Shown piece after piece: positions 1-7,264 of a stretch of 11,348 nt of DNA. The stretch comes from Alphaproteobacteria bacterium. GTDB lineage: Bacteria > Pseudomonadota > Alphaproteobacteria > Rhodobacterales > Rhodobacteraceae. The translations under genes were made by a program, and so were the position numbers. The notes under the pieces were generated by a model. It was not told where the DNA came from. It worked only from the letters and a program-made list of their open reading frames with translations, and ran no database searches. How positions within the stretch are numbered: position 1 is the stretch's first letter; each line of letters opens with the position of its first letter. The stretch lies in contig JAUHWJ010000020.1 in assembly GCA_030424705.1 (NCBI GenBank), positions 1 through 11,348 on the forward strand. The letters run 5' to 3'.

Positions 1-299
1 TGTTCCCGCCCGACCGTCGAGAGAAGTTGCATCCCGACGCAGATGCCGAGGAAGGGCGCGCCGCCCCGGTGCGCCCGCTCTTCCAGCGCTTCGACCATGC
101 CGGGAACCGCATCGAGGCCCGCGCGGCAATCGGCGAAGGCCCCGACGCCCGGCAGCACGATCCGGTCCGCCCGCCGCACCGCCTCCGGATCGGATGTGAC
201 GACGACCGGCGCGCCCGCGGCTTCCCGGCTCATCCGCTGGAAGGCCTTCTCCGCGGAATGGAGGTTGCCCGAGCCGTAATCTACGATTGCGACGGTCAC
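1..299 (-). CDS. hisH: Imidazole glycerol phosphate synthase, glutamine amidotransferase subunit HisH (partial, N-terminal 99 residues)
   Basis: HisH hydrolyses glutamine and passes ammonia to HisF, which forms imidazole glycerol phosphate and AICAR in histidine synthesis; it acts in the cytoplasm. The visible N-terminus reads [15 protein letters not shown], the typical class I amidotransferase opening, followed by IVLPGVGAF (residues 47-55) and the nucleophile elbow GICVGMQ (85-91), with Cys87 as the catalytic residue. The gene leaves the window there, so the His-Glu part of the triad is not visible. The start is GTG (299-297), which overlaps the hisB stop in a GTGA junction. This implies translational coupling and co-transcription with hisB. 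Identification is firm from these motifs and the hisB neighbour. Confidence 0.96.
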   Translation of the reverse strand, partial: MTVAIVDYGSGNLHSAEKAFQRMSREAAGAPVVVTSDPEAVRRADRIVLPGVGAFADCRAGLDAVPGMVEALEERAHRGGAPFLGICVGMQLLSTVGRE

Positions 300-886
300 A
301 GGACGCCCTTTGTGGACGGGATCGCCTCCGCCTTCCGCGGGTCCGTCTCCAGCGCGTCGCGGAGCGCGCGGGCGGCGGCCTTGAAGCAGGTCTCCGCGAT
401 ATGATGGGAATTGACGCCATAGAGCGTCTCGACATGCAGCGTCATGCCGGAATTCATCGCGAAGGCGGTGAAGAACTCGCGGACCAGTTCGGTGTCGAAC
501 GTCCCGATCTTGGGAGCGGTGAAGGCGACCTTCCATACGAGGAAGGGCCGGCCCGAAAGGTCCAGCGCCGCGCGCGTCAGGCATTCGTCCATGGGGAGAT
601 AGCAGTGGCCGTAGCGGCGGATGCCGCGCTTGTCCCCCATCGCTTCGGCAAGCGCCTTGCCGAGGAGAATTCCCGTGTCCTCGACCGTATGGTGATCGTC
701 TATATGGAGATCGCCCGACGCCCGCACCTTCATGTCGATCAGCGCGTGCCGGGCGAGTTGGTCCAGCATGTGGTCGAAGAAGCCCACGCCGGTCCGGTTG
801 TCGTATGCGCCTGTTCCGTCCAGGTCGATTTCAACCTCGATGGACGTCTCTGCTGTCTTGCGGCTCAGGCTGGCGCGGCGGCTCAT
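296..886 (-). CDS. hisB: Imidazoleglycerol-phosphate dehydratase HisB
   Basis: HisB is a manganese-dependent dehydratase that converts imidazole glycerol phosphate to imidazole acetol phosphate, one step after HisH/HisF. The 196-residue length matches the monofunctional enzyme of alphaproteobacteria, without the phosphatase domain fused in enterics. Diagnostic motifs are [12 protein letters not shown] (36-47), the metal-binding [11 protein letters not shown] (63-73), GHCYLPMDE, and near the C-terminus [15 protein letters not shown], the second His-His-Glu metal site. The N-terminus [22 protein letters not shown] is standard for the family. A GGGAG ribosome-binding site precedes the ATG on the minus strand. 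The stop overlaps the hisH start by four bases. The gene is divergent from hslV across about 104 bases that hold a good promoter candidate. Confidence 0.97.
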   Translation of the reverse strand: MSRRASLSRKTAETSIEVEIDLDGTGAYDNRTGVGFFDHMLDQLARHALIDMKVRASGDLHIDDHHTVEDTGILLGKALAEAMGDKRGIRRYGHCYLPMDECLTRAALDLSGRPFLVWKVAFTAPKIGTFDTELVREFFTAFAMNSGMTLHVETLYGVNSHHIAETCFKAAARALRDALETDPRKAEAIPSTKGVL

Positions 887-908
887 CTCGCTCCCTCTCG
901 GCTCAGTG

Positions 909-938
909 CATATAGCGGCGCGCGGGGCGGAGCCGCAA
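909..938 (-). promoter_or_regulatory. Candidate sigma70-type promoter for hisB
   Basis: Read on the minus strand, TTGCGG (938-933) is followed after 18 bases by TATATG (914-909). The hisB ATG is at 886, giving an untranslated leader of roughly 15-20 bases that contains the GGGAG ribosome-binding site. Its -35 box is one arm of the CCGCAAGTTGCGG palindrome shared with the hslV promoter. Assigned by eye from spacing and consensus only. Confidence 0.45.
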
Positions 939-945
939 GTTGCGG
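933..945. repeat. Perfect 13-base palindrome CCGCAAGTTGCGG joining two divergent -35 boxes
   Basis: Six-base arms CCGCAA and TTGCGG flank a single central G. The right arm serves as a plausible -35 box for hslV on the plus strand, and the left arm, read on the minus strand, is the same hexamer and a plausible -35 for hisB. The dyad could be an operator or simply the result of back-to-back promoters packed into a short gap. Confidence 0.5.
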
Positions 946-968
946 CGGAACGGAGCCCGGCCTATGTA
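940..968 (+). promoter_or_regulatory. Candidate promoter for hslVU
   Basis: TTGCGG (940-945), a 17-base spacer, and TATGTA (963-968) lie 22 bases ahead of the hslV ATG, leaving a short leader with a strong GGGAGGAAA ribosome-binding site (978-986). The -10 context CGGCCTATGTA also has some likeness to a heat-shock (RpoH) -10, which would suit hslVU because the operon is heat-inducible in E. coli. The sequence alone cannot separate RpoH from the housekeeping sigma factor. Confidence 0.45.
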
Positions 969-990
969 GCGCCGACCGGGAGGAAAGCGG

Positions 991-1521
991 ATGACAACCA
1001 TCGTCGGCGTGAAGAAGGCGGGCGAGATCGTGATCGCCGGGGACGGGCAGGTCAGCCTCGGCAATACCGTCATAAAAGGGACGGCACGGAAGGTCCGCCG
1101 CATGTCCCCGGGCGGGCGGGACGTGATCGCGGGCTTTGCAGGTTCGACGGCGGACGCCTTCACCCTTTTCGAGCGGCTGGAGAAGAAGCTGGAGGCCGCG
1201 CCCGGCCAGCTCACCCGCGCCGCCGTTGAACTGGCGAAGGACTGGCGGACTGACAAGTATCTCCGCAATCTCGAAGCCATGCTGATCGTGACGGACGGGA
1301 CGGACCTTCTCGTCATCACCGGCGCGGGCGACGTGCTGGAGCCCGAGGGCGGCGTCGCCGCCGTAGGCTCGGGCGGGAATTTTGCGCTCGCCGCAGCGCG
1401 GGCGCTGATCGATGGCGACCTCGGCGCGGAGGAGATCGCGCGGAAGGCGATGAAGATCGCGGCGGAGATCTGCGTCTACACGAACGAGGAGATCGTCCTC
1501 GAAAAGATCGCGTCGGCCTGA
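991..1521 (+). CDS. hslV: ATP-dependent protease proteolytic subunit HslV (ClpQ)
   Basis: HslV is the double-hexamer threonine peptidase that degrades substrates unfolded by HslU. The 176-residue length equals that of E. coli HslV. The start MTTIVGV places the nucleophile Thr directly after the initiator Met, so ordinary Met removal would expose it. Other active-site residues are visible: Asp18 in AGDGQ, Lys34 in RKVRR, and Ser127 in GSGGN (numbering with Met). A long conserved stretch [20 protein letters not shown] (72-91) is typical. The start is fixed by an excellent ribosome-binding site (GGGAGGAAA) and an in-frame TAG at 967-969, so no longer propeptide is possible. A short SPGG-type loop after residue 38 slightly lengthens the region relative to E. 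coli. hslU follows 18 bases later. Confidence 0.97.
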   Translation: MTTIVGVKKAGEIVIAGDGQVSLGNTVIKGTARKVRRMSPGGRDVIAGFAGSTADAFTLFERLEKKLEAAPGQLTRAAVELAKDWRTDKYLRNLEAMLIVTDGTDLLVITGAGDVLEPEGGVAAVGSGGNFALAAARALIDGDLGAEEIARKAMKIAAEICVYTNEEIVLEKIASA

Positions 1522-1539
1522 TCGCGCGAGGGAGCCCCT

Positions 1540-2853
1540 ATGACCGACCTGACCCCCCGTGAGATCGTCTCCGAACTTGACCGCTACATCATCGGCCAGA
1601 AGGAGGCGAAGCGCGCCGTCGCCGTGGCGCTCCGCTCTCGCTGGCGGCGGCGGCGGGTGGAGGGGCCGCTTTCGGCGGAGATCACGCCGAAGAACATCCT
1701 GATGATCGGGCCGACCGGTGTCGGCAAGACGGAGATCAGCCGGCGGCTGGCGAAGCTCGCCGGGGCGCCCTTCCTGAAGGTCGAGGCCACGAAATTCACC
1801 GAGGTCGGCTATGTCGGCCGCGACGTGGAGCAGATCGTGCGCGACCTCGTCGAGGCCGCCATCGTCATGAAGCGTGAAGAGCGGCGCGAGGGGGTGAAGG
1901 CCCGCGCGCATGAGCGGGCGGAGGAGCGCGTGCTGGACGCGCTGGTTGGCGAGCAGGCCTCCGACGGAACGCGTGCGACCTTCCGCAAGAAGCTGCGCGA
2001 GGGCGCGCTCGACGACAAGGAGATCGACGTCGCGGTGGCGGATACGTCCAACCCCCTCGGCATGCTCGACATTCCGGGCGGCGCCGGGCAGATGGGCATG
2101 GTCAATCTGGGGGATATCTTCGGAAAGGCCTTCTCCGGCCGGCAGAAGAAGCGGCGTCTGAAAGTGGCGGAGAGCTACGATCTCCTTCTTGCGGAGGAGG
2201 CGGACAAGCTGGTCGACCAGGAGGAGATCACGCGCGAGGCGATCCGCGCCGTGGAGGAGGACGGGATCGTCTTCATCGACGAGATCGACAAGGTTTGCGC
2301 CCGCTCCTCCGAAGGCGGCTTCCGCGGCGCGGATGTGAGCCGGGAAGGCGTGCAGCGTGACCTCCTCCCTCTCATCGAGGGCACGACCGTGACGACGAAG
2401 CACGGAGCGGTGAAGACCGACCACATCCTCTTCATTGCATCGGGCGCTTTCCACGTTGCCAAGCCATCCGACCTGCTCCCGGAATTGCAGGGTCGTCTGC
2501 CGATCCGGGTCGAGCTTCGGGCGCTGACCGAAGCAGATTTTGTCCGGATCCTCACCGAGCCGGACAATTCCCTCGTCCGGCAGTACCAGGCGCTCATGGC
2601 GGCGGAGGGCGTTACGCTCGACTTCGCGGAGAGCGGCGTCGCGGCCCTGGCGCGCATCGCGGCCGAGGTGAATGGCTCGGTCGAGAACATCGGCGCGCGG
2701 CGGCTCTACACGGTGATGGAGAGGGTGTTCGAGGAGATCAGCTTCGCCGCGCCGGACCGGTCGGGTGAGACGGTGCGCGTCGACGCGGAGTTCGTGGAGG
2801 CGCATGTGGGCGACCTCGCCCGCTCGGCGGACCTCTCGCGCTACGTGCTCTGA
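1540..2853 (+). CDS. hslU: ATP-dependent protease ATPase subunit HslU (ClpY)
   Basis: HslU is the AAA+ hexameric unfoldase that feeds proteins into HslV. The 437-residue protein opens with the family signature [17 protein letters not shown]. It has Walker A GPTGVGKT (57-64, Lys63), the pore loop GYVGRD (90-95), and Walker B IVFIDE (243-248) followed by IDK. The inserted I-domain between roughly residues 110 and 235 includes the Gly/Met-rich [19 protein letters not shown] type segment. The sensor-2 region [20 protein letters not shown] is intact. It ends in DLSRYVL, the C-terminal tail that docks into HslV and activates it. A GAGGGAG ribosome-binding site precedes the ATG. Spacing from hslV and the short gap to lspA suggest one transcript. 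Nothing appears broken. Confidence 0.98.
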   Translation: MTDLTPREIVSELDRYIIGQKEAKRAVAVALRSRWRRRRVEGPLSAEITPKNILMIGPTGVGKTEISRRLAKLAGAPFLKVEATKFTEVGYVGRDVEQIVRDLVEAAIVMKREERREGVKARAHERAEERVLDALVGEQASDGTRATFRKKLREGALDDKEIDVAVADTSNPLGMLDIPGGAGQMGMVNLGDIFGKAFSGRQKKRRLKVAESYDLLLAEEADKLVDQEEITREAIRAVEEDGIVFIDEIDKVCARSSEGGFRGADVSREGVQRDLLPLIEGTTVTTKHGAVKTDHILFIASGAFHVAKPSDLLPELQGRLPIRVELRALTEADFVRILTEPDNSLVRQYQALMAAEGVTLDFAESGVAALARIAAEVNGSVENIGARRLYTVMERVFEEISFAAPDRSGETVRVDAEFVEAHVGDLARSADLSRYVL

Positions 2854-2864
2854 CAGCGACCGCC

Positions 2865-3332
2865 ATGCGCGCCATCCTGCTGGTCGCCCTTGCCGTCTTC
2901 GCTTTCGATCAGGCGACGAAGCATGTCGTCCTTTTCTCGCTCGGGCTTATGGACAAGGGCGTGATCGACATCGAGCCGCCTTTTCTCCGTTTTGTCATGG
3001 CGTGGAACCGGGGGGTGAATTTCGGTCTCGGCGCTTCGGGCTCGGACCTTGTGCGATGGGGGCTCGTCGCGCTGGCCGTGGTCATCTCTGTCGCGCTGCT
3101 TGTATGGGCGCGGGGCCGTGGCGGCTTCTGGTTCCGGCTCGGGGTCGGCCTCGTCGTTGGCGGCGCGATCGGCAACGCGCTGGACCGCGTGCGCTTCGGC
3201 GCAGTGGCGGATTTCCTTAACATGTCCTGCTGCGGGATCGACAATCCTTATGTCTTCAACGTCGCCGACATCGCGATCTTCGCCGGCGCGGGGCTTTTGA
3301 TACTCATCGGCGGGGAGAAGCAACGCGCTTAA
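2865..3332 (+). CDS. lspA: Lipoprotein signal peptidase LspA (signal peptidase II)
   Basis: LspA is an inner-membrane aspartyl protease that removes signal peptides from diacylglyceryl-modified prolipoproteins. The 155-residue protein shows the expected hydrophobic segments at about residues 2-13, 62-82, 92-102 and 132-149. Conserved elements are DQATK (15-19), the WNRGVNFG box (47-54), GNALDRVRFGAVADFLN (103-119) and FNVADIAIF (131-139). The catalytic aspartates are inferred to be Asp116 (AVADF) and Asp135 (NVAD), by analogy with the Pseudomonas enzyme. The start lies 11 bases after hslU with only a weak ribosome-binding site, which points to translational coupling to hslU. The next gene encodes a lipoprotein, a natural substrate. 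Confidence 0.96.
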   Translation: MRAILLVALAVFAFDQATKHVVLFSLGLMDKGVIDIEPPFLRFVMAWNRGVNFGLGASGSDLVRWGLVALAVVISVALLVWARGRGGFWFRLGVGLVVGGAIGNALDRVRFGAVADFLNMSCCGIDNPYVFNVADIAIFAGAGLLILIGGEKQRA

Positions 3333-3403
3333 GCGGGCGCGCCGCATTGCGGCCCCCGCGCAGCGGCGATATGAATGCGTAACGCGATACGAGGAGCCGC
3401 CTG

Positions 3404-4006
3404 ATGCGCCGCCCATCCTCTTCGACAATTCTTCGACGCGCCGCCGCGCTCGCCGCGGCGGTGCTTCTTGCCGGCTGCTCCATCAGTTCCGAGCGCGGCG
3501 GCTCGATCGGGGAGCAACTCGGCGTTACCGCAGGAGCGCCGGACGAGTTTCTTATCATCGCCCGCGCCCCGTTGGAGATGCCTCCAAGCTTCGACCTGCC
3601 GCGCCCGCAGCCCGGTGCGCCGAGCCGGCTCGAGCCCGACCCGTTCGTAGAGGCGGAATCCGCGCTCTTCGGGCGTCCCGTCAGCGCCGTACGCGCCGGG
3701 GCCGAGGCGCCAGCGGCCGGAGAAGCCGCTCTCCTTGCCGGAGCCGGTGCGACGGAGGACAACAGCGCCGTGCGTGCGGCGCTCGCCGAGCAGGCCGGGC
3801 CAACGGAGCGGCGCTTTGGCCTCACTTCCGTCTTCGGAGTGCCAATCCCTCAGAATCTCGGCGAGGAGGATGCGCTCCTCTTCAGCGCGGAGGAAATCGA
3901 ACGCCTTCGCCAGCAAGGCGTTCCGACCCCCGCCGCGCCGCCAATCGTGGAAGAAAACGGGCGGCCGAGCGAAGATCTGATCGGCTCTGTCTACCGGCGG
4001 AACTGA
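3404..4006 (+). CDS. DUF3035-type lipoprotein (possible BamF-like outer-membrane assembly component)
   Basis: A 200-residue exported lipoprotein. Residues 1-25 form a lipoprotein signal: basic RRP start, Ala/Leu-rich core, and lipobox LAGC with Cys25 as the lipid-bearing residue. It is followed by a Ser/Gly-rich linker and the conserved block PDEFLIIARAPLEMPPSFDLP (roughly 44-64), characteristic of the alphaproteobacterial DUF3035 family. My recollection is that this family includes Caulobacter BamF, a lipoprotein of the beta-barrel assembly complex, and the AP-x-x-PP-x-x-LP pattern resembles the BamC N-terminal motif. The rest is Ala/Pro/Glu-rich and probably partly disordered. The ribosome-binding site GAGGAG is good. 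It lies 71 bases after lspA, whose product would process it. Family assignment is fairly sure; the BAM role is inference. Confidence 0.8.
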   Translation: MRRPSSSTILRRAAALAAAVLLAGCSISSERGGSIGEQLGVTAGAPDEFLIIARAPLEMPPSFDLPRPQPGAPSRLEPDPFVEAESALFGRPVSAVRAGAEAPAAGEAALLAGAGATEDNSAVRAALAEQAGPTERRFGLTSVFGVPIPQNLGEEDALLFSAEEIERLRQQGVPTPAAPPIVEENGRPSEDLIGSVYRRN

Positions 4007-4094
4007 GCCGCTCGTTCACGGGCTTGTGAAGGCGCCGCATCGTGGCAGCCATACCTCTATTCTGCGCTTGTCGGCGCAAAGAACGGAGACGCGC

Positions 4095-5423
4095 ATGAAA
4101 TCCATCGCCGCCGCCGCAGTGCTGCTCGCGCTCGCAGGGCCATCCTTGGCAGAACCTGCCGTTACGACCTTCACGCTTGAGAATGGCATGCAAGGCGTGG
4201 TGATACAGGATCATCGTGCGCCTGTAGTCACCCATATGGTCTGGTATCGGGTCGGCTCCGCCGACGAACCTCCCGGAAAATCCGGTATAGCGCATTTCCT
4301 CGAACACCTCATGTTCAAGGGGACGGACGAGATACCCGATGGGGCCTTCTCCAAGATCGTTGCGGAGAACGGCGGGCAGGACAATGCGTTCACGAGCTAC
4401 GACTACACGGCCTATTTCCAGCGCATCGCGGTCGACCGGCTTGATATCGTGATGCGGATGGAGGCGGACCGGATGGTCGACCTTCGTCTTTCAGAGGCGG
4501 TCGTGACCCCGGAGCGCGCCGTCATCCTCGAAGAACGGAGCCAGCGGACAGACAATGACCCTGGGTCGCTCTTCCGGGAGCAGATGGACGCCGCGCTCTA
4601 CATGAATCACCCCTATCGCATCCCCGTCATCGGATGGCGGCGGGAGATGGAGGGATTAACGCTGGAGGACGCGCTTGCCTTTTACGATCTACACTATGCG
4701 CCAGACAACGCGATCCTTGTCGTGGCCGGCGATGTAACGCCCGATGAAGTGGAACGCCTCGCCCGTATACATTACGGGCCGATCCCGGCCGCCGGCACCG
4801 CAGAACGCGAACGACCCGGCGAGCCGCCCCACCTTGCGCCGCGCCGGCTCGAGATGGCCGATGCGCGCGTGCGCCAGCCGTATGTCATGCGGCGCTATCT
4901 CGTTCCTTCCCGTCGCACAGGCGGCGACGAACAGGCGGCCGCGCTCGCGATGCTCGGCGAAGTGCTTGGCGGCGGCGGCGTGACCTCACGCCTCGCCAGG
5001 CAATTGCAGCTTCAGGACCGGATCGCGATCAATACCGGAGCCTTCTACTCGGGTTCCGGCTACGATTATGGCGAGTTCGGCGTCTACGGAGTTCCGGCCG
5101 AGGGGGCGTCGCTTGATGCTGTTGAAGCGGCGATTGATGAGGTGATGGCCCGCCTGGCAGCCGATGGCCCCACGGAGGCGGAACTGGAGCGCGCACGAAG
5201 CGTGATCCGCGCCTCGGAAATCTACGCTCAGGACAGCCAGAGCGGCCTCGCGAATCGATATGGCGTCGGCCTCGTCAATGGGCTGACGGTCGAGCGAATC
5301 GCAAATTGGACAGACGTGCTTCAGGCCGTGACAGCGGAGGACGTGAAGGCGGCCGCGAAGCTCCTTAGGCTTGAATATTCGGTGACGGGGCGACTCGTCC
5401 GCGCCGCGGAGGCGACGCAATGA
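4095..5423 (+). CDS. M16 family zinc metallopeptidase, catalytic subunit, exported
   Basis: A 442-residue M16B (mitochondrial processing peptidase-like) protein. The chosen ATG has a GGAG ribosome-binding site and is followed directly by a Sec signal peptide, MKSIAAAAVLLALAGPSLA, with likely cleavage after Ala19; an upstream in-frame GTG at 4026 would bury that signal. The inverted zinc motif HFLEH (67-71) gives His67, Glu70 and His71, followed by LMFKGT. The distal Glu ligand is Glu146 or Glu147 in VILEERS, about 75 residues on. GGQDNAFTSYDYTAYF (93-108) is a further family block. A Gly-rich segment LGGGGVTSRLARQL lies in the second half, which lacks the RxKRGLSY motif. It should cleave peptides in the periplasm. 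It overlaps the next gene by ATGA, and the two products probably form a heterodimer. Confidence 0.93.
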   Translation: MKSIAAAAVLLALAGPSLAEPAVTTFTLENGMQGVVIQDHRAPVVTHMVWYRVGSADEPPGKSGIAHFLEHLMFKGTDEIPDGAFSKIVAENGGQDNAFTSYDYTAYFQRIAVDRLDIVMRMEADRMVDLRLSEAVVTPERAVILEERSQRTDNDPGSLFREQMDAALYMNHPYRIPVIGWRREMEGLTLEDALAFYDLHYAPDNAILVVAGDVTPDEVERLARIHYGPIPAAGTAERERPGEPPHLAPRRLEMADARVRQPYVMRRYLVPSRRTGGDEQAAALAMLGEVLGGGGVTSRLARQLQLQDRIAINTGAFYSGSGYDYGEFGVYGVPAEGASLDAVEAAIDEVMARLAADGPTEAELERARSVIRASEIYAQDSQSGLANRYGVGLVNGLTVERIANWTDVLQAVTAEDVKAAAKLLRLEYSVTGRLVRAAEATQ

Positions 5424-6727
5424 TCAGGTTCGTTCCCGCGTTCTGCCTGCTTCTCGCCGCGCCGGCCTTCGCTGCCGCCCCGATACAGCGCGTCGTCAGC
5501 CCCGGCGGGGTCGAGGCATGGCTGGTCGAGGAACGCGCCATTCCCATAATTTCGCTGGAGATCGAGTTCCGCGGAGGGGCATCACTCGACCCCGCAGGCA
5601 AGGAGGGGCTGGCGCGGCTCCTCGCAGGTCTTCTCGAAGAGGGATCCGGCGAGCTGGATGCGGTGGGCTTCGCCGAGGCGGCGGATTCGATCGCTGCGCG
5701 TTATGGCTTCTCCGCCGGGCGGGACGCAGTCTCCGTATCGGCCACGATGCTCGCGGAAAACAGGGATGAGACGATAGACCTCCTGCGCCTCGCCCTCTCC
5801 CAACCGCGGTTCGACGAAGAGCCGCTGTCGCGCGTGAAGGCGCAGATGATCTCCTCTATCCGCTCCGACGAGACCGATCCGAACGCCCGCGCGGCTAAGG
5901 CCTTCTACGAGGCCGCCTTTCCGTCCGATCCCTACGGCCGTCCGACGGACGGGACCGAGGCCAGCCTAGCCGCGCTGGCGGCGGATGACCTTCGCGCCGC
6001 GCTGCCGAAGCTGATCCGCCGCGGAGAGGTCAGCATCGGCGTCGTCGGCGCGATCACAGCAGATGAGACCGGTGCGATGCTGGATCGGCTGTTCTCCGCT
6101 CTGCCCGACGGCGCACCCGAACTCCTGCCGCGCGTTGAGCCGGCCATGGAGCCTGGCCTGACGGTGATCGACCTCGACGTGCCGCAATCGGTCGCCATGT
6201 TCGGCCACGCCGGCATCCTTCGCGACGACCCGGATTACATTCCGGCCTTCGTTATGAACTACATTCTTGGCGGCGGCGGCTTCTCTTCCCGCCTTACGGT
6301 CGAGGTGCGGGAAAAGCGCGGGCTCTCTTATTCGGTCTATTCCTATCTCCTGCCGATGGACCGGGCGGGTCTCTACGTCGGCGGCGTGTCCACAGCAAAT
6401 GCCGCAATGGCCGAGTCTGTCGCCGTTATCAGCGAGGAATGGCGGCGGATGGCCGAGGAGGGCGTCACAACGGAGGAACTGGACAAGGCGAAGCGCTATC
6501 TCACCGGCGCCTACGCCCTCCAATTCGATTCGAACGGCAAGATCGCGGACATGCTCGTCGGGCTGCAGTCCGCCGGCTTGCCGATCGACTATCCCGAGAT
6601 CCGCAACGCGCTCGTCGAGGCCGTGACCGGGGAGGATATCCGCCGCGTCGCCGCGCGCCTTCTGAAGCCGGAAGCGCTCTCTTTTGTCGTTGTTGGGCGA
6701 CCCGAAGGGCTCGGCGCCGGCCAGTAG
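5420..6727 (+). CDS. M16 peptidase-like protein without zinc motif, exported partner subunit
   Basis: A 435-residue M16B-fold protein with a Sec signal peptide (MIRFVPAFCLLLAAPAFA, cleavage near residue 18-20). At the place where the zinc motif should be it reads GLARLLAGLLEEGSG (63-77), with no His residues, so it cannot bind the catalytic zinc. It keeps the Gly-rich loop LGGGGFSSRLTVEVREKRGLSYSVYSY (about 283-309), including the Arg/Tyr motif that in M16B enzymes helps hold substrate and is missing from the preceding gene. This complementary split matches known two-subunit bacterial M16B enzymes, in which one chain is catalytic and the other contributes binding residues. Its ATG overlaps the upstream stop by four bases (ATGA), which supports matched synthesis. 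It ends 7 bases from a convergent gene. Confidence 0.92.
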   Translation: MIRFVPAFCLLLAAPAFAAAPIQRVVSPGGVEAWLVEERAIPIISLEIEFRGGASLDPAGKEGLARLLAGLLEEGSGELDAVGFAEAADSIAARYGFSAGRDAVSVSATMLAENRDETIDLLRLALSQPRFDEEPLSRVKAQMISSIRSDETDPNARAAKAFYEAAFPSDPYGRPTDGTEASLAALAADDLRAALPKLIRRGEVSIGVVGAITADETGAMLDRLFSALPDGAPELLPRVEPAMEPGLTVIDLDVPQSVAMFGHAGILRDDPDYIPAFVMNYILGGGGFSSRLTVEVREKRGLSYSVYSYLLPMDRAGLYVGGVSTANAAMAESVAVISEEWRRMAEEGVTTEELDKAKRYLTGAYALQFDSNGKIADMLVGLQSAGLPIDYPEIRNALVEAVTGEDIRRVAARLLKPEALSFVVVGRPEGLGAGQ

Positions 6728-6734
6728 CGCGGCG

Positions 6735-7151
6735 TCAGACCCGCTGATTGACCTCGATCAGGTTCCCATCCGGGTCTTCGAAGTAGATGTTGTGAAGGTT
6801 CGGGATGGCGAACACGCCGCCGTCCGAATACGGGATGCCGGCGTGGTCGAGCCGCCGCATCACCGCCTTGAGGTCAGCAACCTCAATGGCGAAGTGGCCG
6901 CCGAGCGAAGGGTTGTGACGAAAGCCGTTTCGCGCCGCAAAGTCCGGATCGCCTTTGATGAGATGGAGCCCGGTGTGGCTTTGCCGGCCATCCGGGAAGA
7001 GCGCGAGGCGGTCAGGCGCTCCAGGAATGTATCCACGGCTCTCCGGAAACACCCATTGGCCCTCCGCCATGCCGAGCACGGCGGCGTAGAATGCGGCGCT
7101 GCGGCGCACATCTTTCGCTTCAAGATTGACGTGGTGGATTGACCAGCTCAT
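6735..7151 (-). CDS. VOC superfamily (glyoxalase/dioxygenase-fold) protein
   Basis: A 138-residue single-domain VOC protein with two beta-alpha-beta-beta-beta modules. The start SIHHVNLEAKDVRRSAAFYAAVLGM is the typical first module. Putative metal ligands are His7 (or His6), His86 in GGHFAIEV and Glu133 in NLIEV, and the C-terminal FEDPDGNLIEV signature is clear. Substrate cannot be told: the superfamily covers glyoxalase I, ring-cleaving dioxygenases, fosfomycin-type resistance enzymes and others. The GRQSHTGLHLIKGDPDF segment does not settle it. Length and motifs do not point to a canonical GloA. A GGGAG ribosome-binding site precedes the ATG. It sits downstream of a terminator hairpin, so it probably uses its own promoter within about 65 bases upstream, where an inverted repeat is present. 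Confidence 0.85.
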   Translation of the reverse strand: MSWSIHHVNLEAKDVRRSAAFYAAVLGMAEGQWVFPESRGYIPGAPDRLALFPDGRQSHTGLHLIKGDPDFAARNGFRHNPSLGGHFAIEVADLKAVMRRLDHAGIPYSDGGVFAIPNLHNIYFEDPDGNLIEVNQRV

Positions 7152-7161
7152 GCGTTCGCTC

Positions 7162-7199
7162 CCTGTTCAGGGCGCTATCAAAGCCTTTCGCCGAACAGG
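7162..7199. repeat. Inverted repeat CCTGTTC-N24-GAACAGG in the VOC gene leader
   Basis: Seven-base perfect arms at 7162-7168 and 7193-7199. The left arm lies in a smaller dyad, CCCTG-TT-CAGGG (7161-7172), that overlaps the ribosome-binding site. The two sites are about 31 bases centre to centre, near three helical turns, as for a repressor binding two faces, but an mRNA leader hairpin is equally possible. Confidence 0.35.
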
Positions 7200-7206
7200 A
7201 GCGCAA
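7177..7206 (-). promoter_or_regulatory. Weak candidate promoter for the VOC-family gene
   Basis: On the minus strand TTGCGC (7206-7201), an 18-base spacer and TTTGAT (7182-7177) lie 26 bases upstream of the ATG, between the gene and the upstream terminator hairpin. The -10 match is poor. It is proposed mainly because a promoter is needed somewhere in this short gap. Confidence 0.3.
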
Positions 7207-7218
7207 GCAGCAGACAAT

Positions 7219-7248
7219 AGAAAGAGCGCCCGAAGGGGCGCTCTTTCT
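7219..7248 (-). terminator. Strong intrinsic terminator hairpin after the small acidic-protein gene
   Basis: A perfect 13-base stem (AGAAAGAGCGCCC paired with GGGCGCTCTTTCT) closes a four-base loop. It begins 17 bases after the stop of the minus-strand gene at 7265-7573. In that direction the stem end and the following bases read CTTTCTATTG, a short U-rich but imperfect tail. On the plus strand the tail is CTTTCTTCC, so it could also stop readthrough from the M16 side. Confidence 0.8.
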
Positions 7249-7264
7249 TCCGTCGAAAACGAAA

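Noticed and set aside
287..1229. Plus-strand open frames (287-994 and 732-1229) across hisB and the promoter region.
   Set aside because: They are antisense to hisB or out of frame with hslV, with no recognisable motifs; they are shadows.
883..2805. A 640-codon open frame on the minus strand opposite hslV and hslU.
   Set aside because: It is antisense to two certain genes. Its composition (Arg, His, Asp, Leu, Pro rich) is what codon bias in a GC-rich sense gene produces, and it shows no family motif.
3333..3403. G/C-rich partly self-complementary sequence between lspA and the lipoprotein gene, considered as a terminator.
   Set aside because: The stem (GCCGC/GCGGC plus outer GCGGG/CCCGC) has an internal loop and no U-tract, so it is more likely chance in GC-rich DNA.
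4015..4030. TTCAC-GGGCTT-GTGAA hairpin after the DUF3035 gene, considered as a terminator.
   Set aside because: The stem is only five base pairs, and the following bases are G/C-rich rather than T-rich.
4026..4094. A GTG extension adding 23 residues to the first M16 protein.
   Set aside because: It would bury a good Sec signal peptide and has no ribosome-binding site; the ATG at 4095 has GGAG at proper spacing.
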